Source: Hankyongella ginsenosidimutans (GTDB lineage Bacteria; Pseudomonadota; Alphaproteobacteria; Sphingomonadales; Sphingomonadaceae). From it: a stretch of 64,000 nucleotides of DNA. The notes under the pieces were generated by a model, which did no database searches, was not told where the DNA came from, and worked only from the letters and a program-made list of their open reading frames with translations. The position numbers and the translations under genes were made by a program. The stretch spans positions 868,001 to 932,000 of the forward strand of contig NZ_CP039704.1 in assembly GCF_005144965.1 (NCBI RefSeq), read 5' to 3'. Below, piece after piece: positions 61,448 through 64,000 of the stretch (positions are counted from its first letter, which is position 1; the number at the start of each line of letters is the position of its first letter).

Positions 61448-62369
61448 AGCGGGTGCGCGACAATTTGCCGCTGGCAATGGGGATAGCGCTTGCATTGGTG
61501 GCGCAACCCGCGTTGGCTGCATCGGCTGCGGAGAAGGCGGCTCGCGAACTGGCTGCACTCACCCCGGAAAACGTCGCGGCGCGCGTTACCGTGAAGGACG
61601 ATGACCTCGAGGCCAGCGCGGTCTTCACGACCGAGCTGGTCTATCAGGAGCGCAAGGGGCTGCAGGGCAATGTGCCCAACGACAGCTTTGTGCGGGCCTT
61701 CGTCGACAAACGCTCCGGCGCGGTGACATGGCAGGTTTATGTTGTCACCAACTACATTGGTTCCTGGCGGTTTTTGAACAGGCAAACTTCCAGACCAGCA
61801 ACGGCGTCGAAACTGTGCCGGTGACGGTGATCGATCGTCAGGTGCAAACCTGCATCAGTGCGGCCGATTGCATCTATACGGAGCAGGTGGGCTTCACCCT
61901 GTCGGACGAGCTCACCCGCGCGCTGGCGCGTCTTTATGATCCGAAGGGATCACTGGCGGTGTGGCGCTTCCGCCTCAAGGCCAAAAGCGGCGAAGACTAT
62001 ACTGATGCCTTCGCGGCGGCCGAGGTCGCTGGCATCGTCAAGGCGGTTGACGACTGGCGGGCACGGCACCCGGTGACGCAATCGGCGGGCGTGGGAATTT
62101 CCTCGCCCGCGACCGGGATGGCTCCGGGCGGAGCTGTGCCACAATCGCTCGGCGTCCAGTTCATCCCCACCCAACACGGCGCGGTGATCGTCAGCGTCCA
62201 GCCTGGCAGCCGGGCCGCAGCGGCCGGATTTGTGCCGGGCATGATCGTCACCGCCGTGAACGGCAAGGTGCTTGCCGGCTTGTCCCTCCTCGCCATGCGT
62301 GATGAACTGACCCGGCAGGGCCATCGGACTTTCTCGATCATGGGTAAGCCGGACCTAAGCGTTCCCTAA
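61444..62369 (+). CDS. Exported protein with C-terminal PDZ domain, frameshifted
   Basis: About 308 residues. A signal peptide (LPLAMGIALALVAQPALAAS) is followed by a domain of unknown family (VFTTELVYQERKGLQGNVPN, VTWQVYVVTNYIGSWRF), a pair of Cys in QVQTCISAADCIYTEQVGF after an indel near 61775, and a C-terminal PDZ-like domain (GVQFIPTQHGAVIVSVQPGS, GFVPGMIVTAVNGKVLAGLS). No protease domain is visible. The start overlaps the previous gene. Confidence 0.65.
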
Positions 62370-62417
62370 CGGCGCGCGGCTCTCGTCAGCGCGGGAATTT
62401 GGTGGCACCACAGCGCC

Positions 62418-63142
62418 ATGCAGATCATCTTCAGCAGAAAGGGGTTTGATACCGGATCGGGCGGCGCGCCTTCGCCGATCGTCGATGGTCGCCCCGTTTC
62501 CCTGCCCATCCCGACGAAACGGCGCTCGTCCACTTGCTATGGCGACCTCGGGCTTGGCGAAACGGTGGCCAGGGTTACCAGGGGCCGGATCGGTGCTGAC
62601 CACCTGTGTCACGAGGATCCCATGTTCTTCGATGGTCGCTGCCTGTTCGGGCAATGCGGCGCCGCCCAGTCGCACCTGCGAAGCCAGGGCGTCGGGCCTA
62701 GCGACGTTTTCCTGTTTTTCGGACTGTTCTCGGAGGATGGCGGCCGCGAACGTCATCACCGTTTGTATGGCTATATGCGCGTCGACAGCGTCATCGAGGG
62801 GGCCTGAGTTCCAGGCACCCGTGGGTCGCGGCAGCCCCGGCCGCATCCCCACACCATCGGCGAGTGGAACGCGAACAATTGCCTTTATGTCGGGCCTAGC
62901 GGACTCGCCGGCAGTGCCGACCCGCGCCTGCGACTTACCACTGCTGGCGGGCCGCTTCGACTGTGGGACGTTCCCGCTGGCTAGCGGAAACCAAGCTCAG
63001 CTATCATGGTCGCACCGACCGGTGGCACGAGGGGAACCGTCTAGAGATCGTGTCGCGCGGCCAGGAATTCGTCGCGGACATCGGCGAGCGCGAGGAACCG
63101 CGCCGCTGGTTGGAGGAAATCATCGGGGTCCTTGAGGGATGA
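62418..63142 (+). CDS. Nmad3-like putative nucleotide-modification-associated protein, frameshifted
   Basis: About 241 residues over several frames (breaks near 62800, 62860 and later). It begins MQIIFSRKGFDTGSGGAPSP and IVDGRPVSLPIPTK, the hallmark start of the Nmad3 family (described computationally by Iyer and co-workers as associated with modified DNA bases), then LFGQCGAAQSHLRSQGV and GPSDVFLFFGLFSEDGGRER. The C-terminal part (ANNCLYVGPSGLAGSADPRL, LSYHGRTDRWHEGNRLEIVS, EEIIGVLEG) is recovered from other frames. The stop overlaps the Nmad2-like gene as ATGA. Assignment is from memory of the family pattern. Confidence 0.7.
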
Positions 63143-63504
63143 CGCGGATATTCCGGTACATTTTACAGACCGATACCGGGATGGCACCGTGCATCGACCG
63201 TGGCCGTCTAACGCTGGCCACGTGCAAGCCCAAAATCCGATCCAGCGCCCAGCCCGGCGACTGGGTGCTCGGCTTCTATCCGCACCCCTTTGAACGGGGC
63301 CTCGTGGCATGGGCCGGATGGATCGCGCGAAAGATTGAGACCGGAGACTACGAACGCGAATTCCGTGGGCGATCGGATGCCGTTTACCGTCAGAAGGCCG
63401 ACAGCACCTTCAAGCGTCTTCGCCCGGACTATCACCCAGGCACAAACGAGATCCGGAAAGATCTGTCGGCACCAGCGCTAGTCTACGACGAACAGGCGAC
63501 ATAG
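63139..63504 (+). CDS. Nmad2-like putative nucleotide-modification-associated protein, with premature stop
   Basis: The first 121 residues of what looks like a protein of about 180. MTRIFRYILQTDTGMAPCID and GRLTLATCKPKIRSSAQPGD with WVLGFYPHPFERGLVAWAGW match the Nmad2 family start (substrate-like loop T-G-x-A-P, LTLATCKPKIR). A TAG at 63502 interrupts the reading frame; the same frame continues YFGDEPRLLPDALIHLAAGG and QGHRVNGTREDDL, the expected C-terminal part, to about 63670. The expected codon is TAC (TYYFGDE). The pair with Nmad3 is translationally coupled. Confidence 0.68.
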   Translation: MTRIFRYILQTDTGMAPCIDRGRLTLATCKPKIRSSAQPGDWVLGFYPHPFERGLVAWAGWIARKIETGDYEREFRGRSDAVYRQKADSTFKRLRPDYHPGTNEIRKDLSAPALVYDEQAT

Positions 63505-63759
63505 TATTTCGGAGACGAGCCACGGCTGTTGCCGGATGCCCTGATCCATCTCGCCGCTGGCGGACAGGGGCATCGTGTGAACGGTACTCGCGAAGACGAT
63601 CTGGCCACTTTATCGGCTTGGCTGCGCTCATGCTCGTTACCGGGAATTCTTGGTCGCCCCGTCATGCCCCCGCTACCCAGGTGCTGTCGCGCGGATGCGC
63701 AGGAAAATGCTGAGGGGCACTTTGGAGGTCAAACGACGGCAATGAGCGTCATTGTCGGA
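63505..63759. other. Continuation of the interrupted Nmad2-like frame, then non-coding
   Basis: From 63505 to about 63670 the sequence still reads in frame as the C-terminal part of the Nmad2-like protein. After that no gene is evident; the reading frame stays open to 63963 but composition no longer looks like the family. Confidence 0.45.
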
Positions 63760-64000
63760 TCATGTCAGCATAGGTGCACATTCACCTATCGCCGCCTCGA
63801 TCCTCGATCGAGCCGAAGCACTCAGACGGCGCACTCCGAACATGCGGGCGATTTCCACGGGATCATCGCAACCCGTCGCGCGAAGCTCGGCCGAGGCGAT
63901 GTCCTCTATTTGCCTGATATGATCCTCGCTGGCGGGGAAGCGCGCCGTCACGCCCATCGCTAGCGCCTTCACGCTGTTCCAGACAAAAGCCTCGCGACCG
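63760..64000 (-). CDS. Unknown protein, C-terminal part only
   Basis: The minus-strand frame is open from the window edge to a stop at 63760, giving at least 79 residues (REAFVWNSVKALAMGVTARF, PASEDHIRQIEDIASAELRA, then MFGVRRLSASARSRIEAAIG). The start lies outside the window, although an internal ATG exists at 63972. Helical, Ala/Arg-rich, no recognised domain. It converges with the Nmad2-like gene. Confidence 0.5.
   Translation of the reverse strand, partial: GREAFVWNSVKALAMGVTARFPASEDHIRQIEDIASAELRATGCDDPVEIARMFGVRRLSASARSRIEAAIGECAPMLT

Overview
The window is GC-rich bacterial DNA, most likely alphaproteobacterial: sphingomonad-type trb genes, alphaproteobacterial-looking GyrA, SapC and AhpC/AhpD, a PHA synthase next to MaoC-Pta/AckA/FabI, and a BigR-type sulfide cluster. 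I cannot fix the genus. Nearly every long gene is broken by apparent +1/-1 frameshifts, about one per kilobase and often in G, C or T runs, while the translated protein stays recognisable across the break. I read most of these as uncorrected consensus indels, so coordinates span the whole inferred gene.

Region 1 (1-12.9 kb) is accessory. It begins with the end of a conjugative trb operon (trbL-F-G-I, DUF2274, an excisionase-like HTH protein). Between two copies of a 19-bp tRNA-end-like repeat (4301 and 12894) lies an island with a truncated IS5 transposase fused into the 3' end of a D-lactate dehydrogenase gene, a DJ-1/PfpI protein with a divergent LysR regulator, an ABM monooxygenase, an AraC regulator, a short-chain dehydrogenase and an IS3-family element.

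Region 2 (12.9-31.7 kb) is chromosomal. It holds ahpC-ahpD, sapC, gyrA, a large RTX-like calcium-binding repeat protein with a 1,671-bp internal tandem duplication, a queuosine-precursor transporter, an Rrf2 regulator followed by a sulfate uptake operon (sbp-porin-cysT-cysW-cysA), tRNA-Thr(CGT), a PAS histidine kinase, palindromic intergenic repeats and threonine synthase.

Region 3 (46.9 down to 31.7 kb, minus strand) is one very tightly packed run of genes with repeated ATGA overlaps: exbB (DUF2341-LamG fusion)-exbD-tonB, then a complete V/A-type ATPase (B-D-I-K-E-DUF2764-A), then phaC, a MaoC-phosphotransacetylase fusion, ackA and a fabI paralogue. The gene order of the ATPase is a circular permutation of the chlamydia-type operon, and its proteolipid carries the residues that bind Na+ in Enterococcus NtpK. 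This is the most unusual block in the window.

Region 4 (47.2-55 kb) links a cyanide-insensitive-type cytochrome bd oxidase (cydA-cydB-DUF2474) with a sulfide/persulfide detoxification operon (persulfide dioxygenase-like MBL protein, two YeeE/YedE halves, a DUF442-SQR fusion, a TauE/SafE exporter) and a divergent peroxiredoxin-ArsR pair. A perfect AT-rich palindrome sits in the divergent promoter region.

Region 5 (55-64 kb) is again accessory: a ParD/RelE-type toxin-antitoxin pair between two copies of a 19-bp repeat, unknown HTH proteins, a ParB-DNA methyltransferase with an altered catalytic motif, DUF5681, an XRE regulator, two conserved unknown proteins (one with a PDZ domain) and an overlapping pair resembling the Nmad3 and Nmad2 nucleotide-modification-associated families.
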